This document shows positions 24,057 through 37,650 of a DNA stretch of 64,000 nt, piece by piece. The translations under genes and the position numbers were made by a program. The notes under the pieces are model-generated. The model worked only from the letters and a program-made list of their open reading frames with translations. It did no database searches and had not been told where the DNA came from. Position 1 is the first letter of the stretch; every line of letters begins with the position of its first letter. Source of the stretch: Canna indica (Eukaryota > Streptophyta > Magnoliopsida > Zingiberales > Cannaceae); the NCBI GenBank assembly GCA_034359265.1, contig CP136893.1, positions 19,910,001 to 19,974,000 on the forward strand. The letters are read 5' to 3'.

Positions 24057-25377
24057 ATTTAATCCAATAAGCACCTATATTTTATAAAATATACTACACA
24101 TCTTTGAGGAAAACATTCATTATACACATTCGAGTCTTCTAACGAAAATTACCACCTTGCCCATCTTCATTCTAAGTTCCTACCCGATATTCAAACTACA
24201 TACAAATACAATCGGGCTATCGGGCTAACGGGCCCGATTCATGTTATCAAGACATCGGGCCTAATCAGGCTCAATTCATGGTATCAGGTTGAATCGGGCC
24301 CAATTTGTTATCGGACTATCGAGTCGAATTGGCTCGATAAGCCAATTATTTTTCTTCTTTTTCATGTTATGGGGCTAAACGGGTCAGGCGGTGCCAACCC
24401 GTTATTGTTTGTATCGTGCCGAGCCGATGATTCTAGACCCGAATATTTATCGGGCTGGGCTGGGCCGAGCATGAAATTTTTTTGGGCCAGGTCAGCCCAG
24501 CCCGACACGAATTGCCAAGTCTAATTGTTGGTCCTTTGGGATTGATTTAAATATTCAATTTATTTTAATGGTGCTTAATAAATAACATGTGTTATTATTT
24601 CATCATTAATAGTGGTATGATGTTTGCATAGTGTTATATCGAGCTACGTACTATAATGGTGTTATGCATTAATGTCATTCATCATTTAGTAGGAACATAA
24701 TGAGACGTCATATGGAGCTTTGATCTTCTTAATTACGGCTTGTTAGCTTTGAGCTTTGAGCTTTGAGCATGTACCATTTAATGGGTAATGGACCTTAGGG
24801 AGTTCATAGATCATATATTGATGCGCTACTGCGTGAGGGCAGCGTGAGGGCAGCGTGTAGTGTTCACAGATTATCTTAAGATAATCATTCCTTTGCATGA
24901 GCGAGCAAGGCGAACCACTTTATGGTGGTGTTTGAAAGTGCAGAGGGGACCCAAGGAGCTATTTGTCCACCTCCACTATTGATTGGCTAGAGTTACATTA
25001 ATGTTTAATTAATTATGTTATTAGTGTTAACATATTGTGTATTATAGAGGTTACTGATATGAGCTAGATTTTAATACTTTTGTTTGGTGTGCATGGTGCT
25101 ATTGTATTGAGTTGCATGACTATTCGGTGTTTAATGCTTTGGTACATTATTGGTTATAGTATAGTACTTATTTGCATGATTTAGTAAGTGGATGAAGTTT
25201 GAGTTAGTGCATATAAATCATGGCATTATTCCTATTGTGTTATTTACCTTGGTATTTGTCATATTAGCATAATCCTGCTTAGCCATATGTTCATTTATTT
25301 TGTATTCGATTTAGATTTTCATGTATGAGTTAGTAGCCAAGGAGAACTACTTAGATAGAATAGATGACAGACATTAT
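24057..25377. other. Intergenic; contains a hAT-like end
   Basis: Around 24200-24525 there are many GGGC / CGGGCT / GGCCCGA motifs, and the block ends GCCCGACACGAATTGCCAAG followed by TCTA. The inverse of that end resembles termini of plant hAT families, but I find no matching second end, so it may be a truncated element. The remainder is AT-rich with no coding frame. Confidence 0.35.
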
Positions 25378-26635
25378 GATGCAATTTCCTCTTATTAGTG
25401 TTTTAATAGATTCCTTCTCTGGTGATATCTTGTTATCTCTCTTAGACTTTTATTTAATAACATTTGAATTTATCGATTGATGATGCAATTTCCTATTATT
25501 AGTGTTTTAATAGATTCCTTCTCTGGTGATATCTTGTTATCTCTCTTAGGGCCCGTTTGGTTTGCAAATTGCTCGTCACAGGACACCAAACAGGGATAAG
25601 GACAGGACATCAGATGTTCTGGAACAGTAGCTATACCGTGTTTGTTTCGTCAAGAACATGACACGATATTCCGTCCTGTCCTGCGTTTGTTTCGCTATAA
25701 CAAAATACTGTACATGATAAAATGACTAAAATATCCTTGTAAATTAGTCTTAAAACTGATTAATACGTAAAAAAATCTTAATATATAGTATCAAATATTT
25801 TTCAACTAATATATAGTTTAACTAATAAGTTTTCAACTAACCTAAAAGTATAATAATAGGATAATACCGAAATATATAAAAATCATACCAAACGATCTCC
25901 AATCTGAAATCTGACACCACCATCGCGTTCAGCACGTGAAAATTTACAACTTTGGTATTCACCTCGACTCGATCCGACGACTCTACGATCAACTACAAAA
26001 ATACCCCAATAATTCATAAATTAATCCAATTTCATATGATACAGCTCTCTTCTTTAATTACCCAATTTATTAAATAAATACCCTCTCCCTCACTCGTCTC
26101 CCTCTCCACCCGACGCCCGCCCGAGCCCCGCCTTCCTCTGGTCCGCTCGGACCCACGCCGGCCGGTCCTCCTGGCCGCCGACGATCACTCCCGGCGATAC
26201 GATCCGACTCATCGCCAGCCCCTTCTGCGTCCGATCCCGCCGCCTACTCCCGTCCGAGCGCCGCCTTCCTCTGCTTCTCTCGGACCCACGTCGGCCGGTC
26301 CTCCCAGCCGCCGGCGATCATCCCGGCGACACGTCCGCCCTCTCCCCGACCTCCGCGACCAGTCCGACGATGGTGGCCCGGCTCCGTCGAAGGAAGGGGT
26401 AATTTTGACAATTACAGCCCTTGTCCTCCGCCCGATTTCGGTGTACCGAGAAATTTCTCGATACACCAAAACGGGTGGAAATCTTGTCCCGGACAAGGAG
26501 AAGTCCTTGTCCCGAAGCTTCTTTTGCAAACCAAACAGGGGATATGGGCAGATGTCCAGTCCAGTCCCCCGTTTTTTAGCAAACCAAACGGACCCTTAGA
26601 CTTTTATTTAATAACATTTGAATTTATCGATTGAT
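25378..26635 (+). repeat. 104-bp tandem duplication, second copy interrupted
   Basis: Copy 1 is 25378-25481. Copy 2 starts at 25482, is interrupted after 25548 and resumes at 26596 to end at 26635. The copies differ by about one base. Copy 1 therefore shows the empty insertion site of the element at 25549. Confidence 0.9.
25549..26595. mobile_element. PIF/Harbinger-like non-autonomous element (1,047 bp)
   Basis: Ends GGGCCCGTTTGGTTTGC and GCAAACCAAACGGACCC are near-perfect inverted repeats, flanked by the TSD TTA (25546-25548 and 26596-26598). The 3-bp TTA target and the GGGCC-GTTTGGT end fit the PIF/Harbinger (Tourist) group. The interior is AT-rich on the left. From 26090 to 26400 it is a GC-rich block with an imperfect internal duplication (CCGCCTTCCTCTG...CGGACCCACG occurs twice). 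No transposase is visible. Confidence 0.85.
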
Positions 26636-26906
26636 TCTTTTCCCCGCATATATATGATATTTTTTGAAATAATTATCCTTGTGATTTTCTTAGTCTCTCA
26701 TCGCACACTCTCTTTAGCAATATTTACCTCGGTGTGGAGTGATCCTAGCTACGAGGGGCGTGACTATTAAAAATTGTCATTTAAATCTTATTTAAATAAA
26801 AAAATTTGAGCTATCTTTATGTATTTAAAATCTTAATTTATATTATACACTTGTCAAGAGTAAATTTACGTATAATTTATGAACCCACTTGTGTTTAAGT
26901 GGTAAT

Positions 26907-28345
26907 TGTGGGCGAAATGACAACACTAGATGGGGGTAAATAGTGTGTTTACTATACGATTCGCCTAAATCTCAATTTTAATCGTTTACTTAATTAGTTT
27001 AGGCAATATACAATTTGACGATTTTATATGCGGAAGCAATAAATGATTTAGCAATTAAAGCAAATAAGAAATCAATACAAACACAAGATTTATAGTGGTT
27101 CGACCCCAATGCATACTCTACTACCTAAGCACCCCGCTTAGTATTTCCAAACTAAGTTTTACTAGATTAATTAGTTTTCCTTACACAGAGGACTTTTCAT
27201 CGGAAAGTCTTCGCTCTCCAACCGAAGGCACTTCCACACCTGGAAGTATCTCGCCTTCCTACCGAGAGCACTTTCCCACCTCAACCTAAGGGTCAACTAG
27301 AACTAATCATAGTAATTACTAAGTATACACAAGTGACTTTACTCCTTCTACACCAAGGATACTACTTCACAAACAAAACCTAACAACCTAGGTCTTGCAA
27401 ACTCAAATTCAAATAAAATGTTCAAATAACAGGTAAAATTACAATCAAAAGTGCTAAGAATAAAACCAATATTAAACGCTCTTTTGCAAGCCTTTGACGC
27501 CTTTAACTCGTCAAGTGGTAGCGCTTGATCAATACCCGAGTTGAGGCAACAGAGCTTGTACGATTGAAGAAAATGTCGCAGACAGAGAAGCAGCGCAAGC
27601 TTTTTGTAAGGCTTCAAATCTTCCTCTTAGAATGCCTAATGAAGGTTGCGGAAGTCAAGAAAAGTTAAAAGAATCATATGAGGGTATATTTATACCCTGT
27701 TGAAGAAACGACTATTCAATTGATAGAAAACTATCCGTTACAGGCTACCAGTCGAATGGTCGATCGACCGGTACTTCGACCGATGCAGTTCTCCCTATGG
27801 TCGGCCGATCGATGGGTCGATCGCCTAGACGCAAAAACATTGATCCAGATCTTCGGTCGACCCGTAGATCGATCGACGCAATCTGCGTCTTCGGGTATCA
27901 GTAGGTCGGTTGACCGACGGGTCGACCGCCCGAGCTACTGCCCATTTTGGGCTTCCATCGGTCGATCGCCCAGTCGCCGAAGTAGCTTTGCTAGTTTTTA
28001 CCTTCATTCAGTCGACCGGGCGGTCGACCGAACCTAGGCTGAGATTGATTTCTTCAGCCTTTTTCTTTCGCGCTTCGTTTTCGAGTTCCAGCTTTCAATG
28101 CGCATCAACTTGGAGAGCTTTCATGTGATCCTTGAGCTCGTCCAATACGTCTTTGTCGCACACGTCGAGCTCGTTCAATGTCCTTCCAATTTTCGATTTC
28201 TTCCAATAATTCGATCGAGGACATCGAACGCTAATTGATATGAAACCTGAAACATATTCTCAATGAAATCATTAGTCTCATGTTTGTTATCATCAAAACC
28301 ATCAAAACTGATATTAAGGCTAAGGTTGAAAACCTAAAGCCAACA
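26907..28345 (-). repeat. 3' LTR of Retro A
   Basis: Starts TGTGGGCGAAATGAC and ends AAAGCCAACA on the plus strand. It contains a cluster of GGTCGACC / GGTCGATCGACC palindromes at 27760-28035. It differs from the 5' LTR by many substitutions and lacks a stretch of a few dozen bases present there near 41728-41762. Confidence 0.92.
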
Positions 28346-28359
28346 ATCTCCCCCTTTTT
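28346..28359 (-). promoter_or_regulatory. Polypurine tract of Retro A
   Basis: The minus strand reads AAAAAGGGGGAGAT directly before the TG of the 3' LTR. This is the usual copia plus-strand primer. Retro B has the same tract at 59198-59211. Confidence 0.85.
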
Positions 28360-31300
28360 GATGATGACAAACATCCTTAAGAAAATATATAATCATTAAA
28401 ACACAATGATATCAACTAAGAGATTTCTCCCCCTATCAACATGCATATCTATGAGAATAAACTCTCCCTATCTATATGCATGGATTTCTTATATTTTTCT
28501 CTTCTTTACTTTATAATTTTCTCCCCAATCATACCTATACTCTTCTCCATATTTCTCCCCCTTTATACATATACTCTTCTCCCCCTTTTGACATCAATCA
28601 AAAAGGGTAAGAAAGGATATTCTAATCAAATGGATGAAACACAATTATTTTTTAGTTGAGACTCTAAGGAGTATTTTTCATGAAACATGAAAATCTCAAC
28701 CAAAAGGATGGAAAACAAGTAATTTGATATGAAACAAAGACATACATGATAAAAGAATGATATATACAATTTTAACACTCAATCATGTATGCACTCAAGT
28801 ATGAATGTATTCATATCATTTTCATGACATTTTTAGATTTCATTCAAACTTTCAAAATACCAAGATATGATCATTTAATTCATGTATTAAGTTTGAAGTG
28901 AAACTAATGTCATTTAATCCAAATATGAACTTAGCATGTTTTCATTTGAAATAAGCACGAGAACATGAAAATGTTAAGTCTCAATGTTTTGCTATCTACT
29001 CATGTTTTCTCAAACTTAGGCATCTAGACATTAAACATGAGAGAATGTAAGTCTATGAATTAAGTTTGGGTTTAAGATTAGATTTTTAAGTTACTTTGTT
29101 GATTTAAGTCAACCTATATTTCAAGTTTTCAAAAATCAACCTTTTAAGTTTATACAAAATCATGTTTTTGACAAATATTTTTGAAACCAATTTTTGGATG
29201 AAAATTTTTGATATCAAATATTGAATGGTCATTTGAAATGCATGTATCAAGTTTGAACTCAAAATGAATTTAAAAATCAAAGTCCATTTTTCATCCTATA
29301 TTGACTCTAATGAACAAATGGATCCTAGCTATCATCCAAAATATCAAAAATCATTTCTAGAAATGATTTTACTCATGAAATTGTGTGAATGATATTAGAA
29401 ATAGAATCCAAATGATGTACATGAGTTTTTATATGAAGTTTTCGAAGAAAAATCAAAGTATTGGAAAGATTGATATTTCATATAAGGATACTTTGTGTTT
29501 TCGAAATCCAACTTCAAAATTTCATTATAAATTAGATTCTTGACAAAACTTTTTGAAATTTTTACTGATAAAACTAGATTTTTCAGTGAATGTGTAGTTT
29601 CAAAATCATCTAAAAAGGATTTTTCTATATTTTCCTAAAAAGAACTGAAATTGGTGATACCAATTGTTGAACAAATGACAATTTTTGTAATTTTCAGTTA
29701 TTCTTAAAACTGGTTGAATTTTCATTCAAACTTTCATGACACCACATGATGGTTATGTAAAGAGTATATGTCAAGTTTGGAATGAAAATTATGTCCTTCA
29801 GTCAAGATATCAACCTAGCATGATTTCATTCAAAACTAAACTAGTTTTTATGAAACTTGCTATGTTTCAATCTTAACATTTACTCATGATTTTTCAAACT
29901 TAAACCTATGGATACCTATCATGAGTAAATCAAAACATGTTTCTCAAATATGGATCATAAATGAGACCTTTAAGTCAACTTGTTGACTTGGGTCAACTAG
30001 ATTCAAAAGATGTAATCATGAATTAATCTCTATTGTCATTTTATCCATAATCATATGAATTTTCCACTCTAAGTGCATGGAAACATGTCATACATATTCC
30101 TAAACATGTTTATTAAGTTTTGGACTTAAAATGAATTTTCCAAGTCGATTTGTTGACTTGGATCAAACTTCTCAAACTTAAGTCCTCTAAATTGAGATAT
30201 TGAGATACCAATTGTATTTAATCATCTAGATATGAATTTTCAAGTTTTAAATATCTAAACTTATGTGATATGTGTATCTAAACATGTTCATTTGGTGTTT
30301 ACTCAAAATGAGGTCTCTAATAAGAAATTTTAACCAAGAGCAAGTTTCATTCAATTAGGATATCATGAAATTGCCTAAGTTATCCAAATTTTTTCTTACT
30401 CATGAAAATTCAAACATTTATCATGCAAAATCAATCATGAGTATATAGAGACACCATTAAAGCATTAATATTCAATTATCATACTAAGATTTTTGTAAAG
30501 TTAAATTCATACCTTATTTTTAGAAATTTAATTTAATTTCAAGTTTAACTTAACATGAAGTCTCTAAAGAAGAATTTTAACATAGTTCAAATTTTATTCA
30601 ATCAAGATATCATGAAATTGAGCTAAGTTAACAAAAAATTTCTTACTCATGAAGATTCAAATATTTATCATGCATAATCAATCATGAGCATAGAAAAATT
30701 ATTTAAGCATGAAAATTTAATTATTTTACTAAGATTTTTCCAAAAAATTAAATTCATACATTTTCTTGAAAATTTGCCCAACTTTTCATATCCTTTTTCA
30801 TTTTCTTCTAGATAGCATAGGTTACCAATTCTTAACTTGCAAGTAGACTTCATTAGTATCATAATGAAATAATATGTCAACTTGGCAAGCTAACTTACTA
30901 CATAGCAATGTTCAATGCAATGTTTCTTAACCTATGCTAGATAGTTAAGATTCATTTTTAAAAGATTGACATGATATCTAAATGAATCTAAGAGATCCTA
31001 AGATATGAAACATTTGAGGAATAAGATCTCTGCCTATGTTTAACTAGTTTGAACTTAATGATAAGGTCTCTAGAATCAACATAGAGCAAGTTTAATTCAA
31101 TGAAATTTGCCTAAGTACTAAGAATCTAGCTACTCATGAAAATTCAAGGATTTAACATGTAATTCTAATCATGAGTATAGAGACATAGTTTAAGCTTACA
31201 CATTTAGGTATAACACTAAGATTTTGAATTTATCAAAGTTATACCCTATTCATGATAATTTAGCCAAACTAATCTTTTTCTTCATAATTAGCCTTCCTAT

Positions 31301-31841
31301 TACAATAAATTGCAAGTAAGCTACACAAAATTTTTTTTTGGAAAAATATAGCTACTTAGCAAGCTAACCAAACTAAAAAGCAAAGAGAAGCATCAAATAT
31401 CATTATAAAAGTTCACTTTGCTAAATAGTTCTAAATTCGTTTTTTAATAAAATCAAGACGTATCAAAACAAATTTTAAGAGATCACAAGAATAATAAATG
31501 AAAAATATGATCTCCAACCCTTCCTATTGGTTGAAAATCGAAAGGCCATAATGTACCTACGATTTAGAACCGCAAGGTCGCTTAGGCCCATTACAGGCCA
31601 CCTGGGTCTCCGAAGAGACCGAAGATCAAAAAGTCAAAAATCATTTTCAAAAGAACTCTTTTGCAAGAGCGGGGAAAACAATCAATTTTAAGCATGTATC
31701 ATAACTTCAACTTAAATAAAACAAGCTAAAGTAAGGAGATGATACCAAAATGTACCTAGATGCCACTTTCCATATATCATCATGATGTTTTGAAGTTGTA
31801 ATCAAAGAATGAATCCTCACTTAGGTCCATGGTCAACTTCA
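28360..31841 (-). other. Long gene-free interior of Retro A with degenerate repeats
   Basis: About 3.5 kb, very AT-rich, with no open frame above 70 codons. The first 350 bases match the corresponding part of Retro B. Further on, degenerate repeats are visible. Modules with TTACTCATGAAnATTCAA and AATCATGAGTATAG recur near 30410, 30640 and 31130. Modules with TTCATTCAAACTTTCA recur near 28840 and 29725. Its role may be structural or packaging-related, but that is inference. Confidence 0.6.
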
Positions 31842-32479
31842 ACTCACTACTAGAAAAATGGGCATCAGCAACAGCTGATGCCGTTGCTGAAGAGCATCAG
31901 CAACGGTCGCGCCGTTGCAATAGAGCCGTGATAGAAAGTCGCGTTGCTGATAACTTAGCAACGGATCAGCAACGACCGCTCGGGCCGTCGCTAAAAATAT
32001 TATCAGCAACGGTTTTGCCACAGACCCGGAGCCGTTGTTGATAACATTAATAGCAACGGCCACTGACTCCGTAGCAACGCCGTTAGTAAAACCTCGTCGC
32101 TAAGCCGTTGCTGTAGGTCATCAGCAACGGCTTTCGATACACTTTTAGCAACGGCTTTCCCACGGACGGCCGTGGGAAAGCCGTTGCTGATGATGTATAC
32201 CTGGAAACAGAAAAATTGAAAATTTCAAATTTCCATTGATACATTGATACATTATCTGATACATAACTCACACACCCATACCCTCATACACACATTCATT
32301 CACACATCATAAACACACCAAGATATACATCAAAACAATTATATTTATATTGATAATTATCCACGATAGTATAAAAACAATTCAAATGCAAAATTGAAGT
32401 ATCAATATCTAAACAAAATAAGTTAAACAAGTTCAATATCTCAGTAACAAGTTCAATATCCAAACAAAAAATCTCACGA

Positions 32480-34016
32480 TCACGATGGAGGATGGTCTGG
32501 ATCATATGGCGGGGTCTGGAGTGCTTGAGTGTACACCGGCGTGGACTGACTCGAGGACGATGGATTAGATGATGCCGAAGAGATGCCTTCTTCGGGATGA
32601 CCTGACATGTTGCGTAGCATAGATTGTATATCCGCCATCATCTGACTCTGGCGCTCCATCATCTCAGTCTGACGCGCGACCGTCTCCTCTAGTGTCCTTA
32701 TCCTATTACTATGATCATAACTGGATCTGGAGGTGGACGATCGCTCACCAGCGACTGGAGGGGTCGGTGCCCCAAGTGGCCCTAGTACGGCTCGCGCATG
32801 ACCACTATTTGCGAAGCCATATACTCGGCCATGGTCCCAGCCACCTGCGGCCTCGACCCACGATGCTGCGTCAAAGTCCTCGGGGGTACCCCCGCGCTAC
32901 ACCACCGTCTGGCTGTAGGTCTCCTACTCGAGTTTGATTTTTTGTTTAATATTTATCATAAAACTTAAATTATAAATATATAATGGATAGTTTAAACAAA
33001 TATATAATTACCACAATGTATGCAGCGCGGTTGTCGATGTACTCCCCCGTCCCATGTGCTCGACGGTGAGTCCGCTCAAACACCGCCATCGGGGAGGGTC
33101 GCTGGACAGTCCCGTCATCCGACACCGTCGTCTACATTTACAAAACAAATACATTAATTAGTACACATAGTAACAAATAAAATATATAATTAAAAGATAT
33201 ACTTACCATACGGTTCGCGTGCACTGCAAATGCAACAGAGCCGCCGGTGTGACGCGCTGCTCCCCCCGACATGCGATTTCTAGCCGCATTCCGAGAAACC
33301 TCCTGCCATCGATCCGTCAACCATATCCCCACGAGCTGGTCCCATATATCCGGAGTAATCCAACCAGGGCCGTATCCCCGATTCTCCGCGATGTTAGTGG
33401 TCCCAGCTCGGGCCATCGCCTGGGACCGAGCCTGCCCCAACTGCCCGTTGTACCTTGCCCGGGAAATAGCCTCCCAGGCAGCGTAAATCAAGGGCCTCTG
33501 GTCCTCGGCCCATGTATAGCGAGCCTGCAAAATAATAATATCAGTACCAATATTAATATATCATCATGCATGTAAAAAATAATAATAATACGTGCCTCAA
33601 ACTCGCGCCATAACATGTCGACGTGCTCGCTAGGCACGTGAGACCACGTAGGCCATGCCCCGTGCATGTATCGTCGAATAGTAAAAGAAATGCTCCTCGA
33701 CACTTCTTCTTGCTCGAACCTGCACAACAAAAATAAATTTTAATATTATATTATGATATAATGAAATTTGTAATGATTCATAATTCATGATATATTATCG
33801 CTCCCCAATCACGCTAATCAATCTATGTGACTCTGTGGCTGGTGGAGGCTGCCACCTGTTCGGCCCGCGTGGCCGCCTGCGTCTGGATGTACTAGCCTCG
33901 GCAGTATCATCCTCATGAGGATCAGCAATAGGAGGATCAGCAGCATGAGTAAGTGCTGGAGTCTCACCGATCGGAGACTCCGAAGCTCTCCTGCGTCGAT
34001 AACCACGACCAGACAT
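32480..34016 (-). pseudogene. TnpA-like CACTA protein, five exons, nearly intact
   Basis: Exons on the minus strand: 34016 to about 33787, 33719-33596, 33524-33207, 33131-33012 and 32923-32480. Exons 2 and 4 have exactly the sizes of those in element 1. The product starts MSGRGYRRRRASESP, passes through GAWPTWSHVPSEHVDM in exon 2 and AARHTGGSVAFAVHANRM in exon 3, and ends in a coiled coil (TEMMERQSQMMADIQSMLRN) and a Ser/Pro tail. Defects: the donor after exon 1 reads ATAATA instead of GTAATA, intron 2 has a GC donor, and a TAG lies early in exon 5 (about 32896). The Arg-rich N terminus suits a nuclear DNA-binding role at the subterminal repeats. Confidence 0.85.
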
Positions 34017-34091
34017 ATCTGTCGAACAGACATATAATCAGATTATTGTATAAATAGTAGAGATATATTTAATAAAATATATACTTTACAA

Positions 34092-37000
34092 TTATTCCTC
34101 ATCATCTGAATAATAGTCTTCGAATTCTTCTTCTTCTTCCTCTTCTTCCTCTTCTTCCTCTTCTTCATCTTCTTCATCTCCAGCTTCCTCAATTTCATGA
34201 TCGTCATCATCAGCATATTCAACTTCTAATTGAATTGACGTTGTGTCTGCATCCTCGAGTATTGGAATAATACGATCCACAGCAGGAAGATCATCTTCTT
34301 GATAGAAACCAGGAGGATCATTTTCTCCTACTATCGGATCAATTTTTCCTCTACCTTTTGTCTTACAGACTACACGCCAATCTGCTCTATCTTTATTTCG
34401 AGCCGGATACTTCGCGTAATATACTTGTTCGGCTTGTGATGCCAATATAAAAGGCTCATTTGCTGCCAATTTTGATTTGTAATTAACCTCAACAAGTTTG
34501 TATTTTGGATGAACTTTCATGCCCCTTTCTGTTGTATCGAACCAATGACATCTAAATAGGATCACTGATTTCAAGCCGAAGTAGTGCAACTCTATCACTT
34601 CTTCCACCAGTCCATAAAAATCCATATCACATTCAACATAGGTTGTCCCTTTCACGCAGACCCTAGCATTCATCGTCTTCTTTGTAAATGAATATTCAAC
34701 CGTGTGAAATTTATACCCGTTAACAAAATATCCGCTATAGCACAACACAAGTCGCGACGGTCCACTAACAAACTCAAATATTCTTTCATCTATTTCAGCT
34801 CTGTGATCTTTGCTGTAAGTTTGAATCCAAGTAGGAAAATCACGATTACGTAATCTCTCCAATTCTTGATCGTTGTGAATAGAGTATTTTTGCACCATCT
34901 CAATGTCAAATATTTCAATGAATTGTTCAATCTCTGGACAATTGAGTAATACATACAAGTGTGCCAAATGATACTCTTCATCGCTTAAGTGTCGAGATGG
35001 ACGAGAACCAAAAGCACGACCAGAGTGACAAAATATATTTAAACGTCCATCTGAATGTCGAACACCCCCGTCGTCGTTACGTGGAAGACGATCAAATCTT
35101 GTCTGTACTGTCGATTCAAAGTAAAATGAGCAGAATGTTGAAATTTCTTGGATGATATACGATTCAGACATTGATCCTTCAACAGCTGCGGTGTTCTTTA
35201 CTTTTTTCTTCAGACGATTCATGTATCTTTCAAATAAGTACATCCAACGATATTGAACGGGGCCACCAACTCGTGCCTCGTATGCCAAGTGTATCGGTAG
35301 ATGCTCCATCGAGTCAAAAAATGCAGGAGGGAAAAACTGCTCCAGCTTGCATATGATTTCAACAATATTATTTTCAAGTGTTGACATATCTTCGACTTGA
35401 AGGACATTTGCACAGATGCTTCTAAAAAATATACTTAATTCAGTCAACGGACCCCAAATATTATCAGGTAGAAGATCTCGAAATGCGATCGAAAGTAATC
35501 TCTGCATGAATACATGACAATCATGGCTCTTCATCCCTGATATTTTGCAATCATCGACGTTCACACATCGAGATAAGTTTGAAGCATATCCATCGGGTAA
35601 TCTGAGTTCTTTTACCCATTGACAAACATCTTTGATCTGTTGTTTATTTAACACATATAGGGCCTTCGGTTTCAGATATCGTCCGTTGACCTCTTGTAAC
35701 TCCAACTCTGGTATTTTACAAAGTATTTTCAGATCATGTCGGGCTTTGACATTATCTTTAGTTTTTCCAGAAATATCCATCAAAGTGTTGAAAATATTAT
35801 CAAACACATTTTTTTCAATGTGCATGACATCTAAATTATGTCGAATCAATAATGAACTCCAATAGGGCAATTCTCAAAAGATACTTTTTTTCACCCAGTT
35901 GTGTGTTTGGCCAAAACCTGACACTCTTTCATTGCGACCAAATACTATATCTGGAAGTGCTGAAACACGTGCTAACATTTGTTCACCAAACAACATCGGT
36001 GGTGGCCCATCTCTTTCGACTCTGCCCTTAGTAAATTTATTACGATTCCTTCGATACTGATGATTAACTGGTAGGAATCGATGATGACAATCAAAGAATG
36101 AGATTTTTCGTCCGTTCTGAAGACTGATTGATTTAGAGTATTCCATACAATACGGACAATAGAGTCGGCCGTGAGTGCTCCAACCCGACAACATGCCGTA
36201 CACGGGGAAATCATTGATTGTCCACAAGACCGCGACCTTTAAATTGAAGTTTTGCTTCCGATGACAATCATAAGTGACAGCTCCCTCAGTCCACAATGTT
36301 TTCAATTCATCTATCAAGGGTCTGAGAAATATGTCAATTTCTTTTCGCGGACCCTTAGGACCCGGAATAATCATCGAAAGATAAATAAATTCATCTTTCA
36401 TGCACATTGACGGTGGCAAATTATAAACTGTCAGCAGCACTGGCCAAACTAAATAAGGAGTTGCAGAAGGTCCAAACGGATTAAAACCATCTGTGCACAA
36501 TCCCAATCTGATATTTCTAGTATCCCTAGCAAATGAAGGATAACATGTATCCAAATGTTTCCATGCTTCACTGTCAGATGGATGAGTCATTACTGTATCA
36601 TCACGACTTCTTGCATGCCAACTCATGTAGGGGGCTGTCTTTTCCGACATGAATAATCTTTGAAGCCTCGGTGTTAGTGGAAAATACCGAAGCACCTTAA
36701 ACGGGATATTTTTCTATCGGACCGATTTCTTCTCCTTGTAATGAGGGTGTTGACATACAGGGCATTTATCCTACTACACATTTTCTTTATAATATAAAAT
36801 GCAGTTATTTTGGCACGCGTGTATTTTTTCGTACCTAAGCCCCAATTTTCTCATTAGCTTTTTAGTCTTATAAAAAGTTGGCTCAAACTTGTTATCATTA
36901 GGCAGCATTCCATTAATCAATCCAGCAATTCGATCATATGCAACTCCGCTGATATTACAATCGGCCTTGATGTTTAAGATCGAGTTGTGTCATTGCTGAA

Positions 37001-37575
37001 AATCTAGTGTATTTAGGACAATTCTCATACAAAGGTTCATCAGCAGCTTTCAACATCTCGTAAAATTCTGCAGCTTCTTTATTCGGCAATTCAATCTCTA
37101 CCGCAGCCCCTACTTCTGTGATATCAACCGCTGTAGTATCTGGTGGGACTGATGTCTGAAGAACTGGCCGATCAACATTATCATTCAAGTGGAATTGACC
37201 CCCAAGACTATCAAGTATCATAGTTCTATAGGGATCACATTGACTGGATGAAGAAGCACCAGCAGAGGAAGATTCACCATATGTCTGAACGACAGGATTG
37301 CTCGACGTCCCGACTTCGCGTGACTCCCCGTGACAAGTCCATAGAAAATATCTTGGTGCAAATCCTTTGGTATATAGATGCAGAGTGACAGTCTCCCGAT
37401 CCAAAAATCGTCCATTTGAACAAATGCGGCACAGACATCGGATTTGATCACCCATGCTAACGAAATTCCGATTCGAATAGGCAAAATTTAGGAAGTACGT
37501 TACGCCTAATCGAAACTCATTCGTTAAAGCTCCACGATCAAGACGTCGGTACATCCAACTTCGATCAGCCGACAT
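34092..37575 (-). pseudogene. TNP2-like CACTA transposase, nearly full length with few breaks
   Basis: I start at ATG 37575 (MSADRSWMYRR), matching element 1. A 7-codon upstream extension lacks ATG. Domains in order: transposase-associated domain (LGVTYFLNFAYSN, then RFLDRETVTLHLYTKGF), the TNP2/Transposase_21 core (LGLCTDGFNPFG near 36500, INDFPVYGMLSGWSTHG near 36200, HNLDVMHIEKNVFDN near 35820), DUF4218, DUF4216, and a tail of consecutive Glu and Asp residues. The Asp residues in the three core motifs are the presumed catalytic positions. Breaks: a one-base insertion in a run of A near 36970, tandem TAG TAG near 36775, TAG near 36710, and TGA at 35871-35873 where element 1 has TGG. From 35870 to 34092 the frame is open for 592 codons. 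It cleaves CACTA termini in active relatives. Confidence 0.92.
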
Positions 37576-37650
37576 GATTCTGTCAATCAATGACAATTTC
37601 TTTGGTTAATGTCTTTAGGTGAGATTATCCTATTCCATTCGGGATTTATG

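Noticed and set aside
26209..26529. Arg/Gly-rich minus-strand frame in the Harbinger-like element
   Set aside because: GC-rich, internally duplicated block. Open frame explained by composition.
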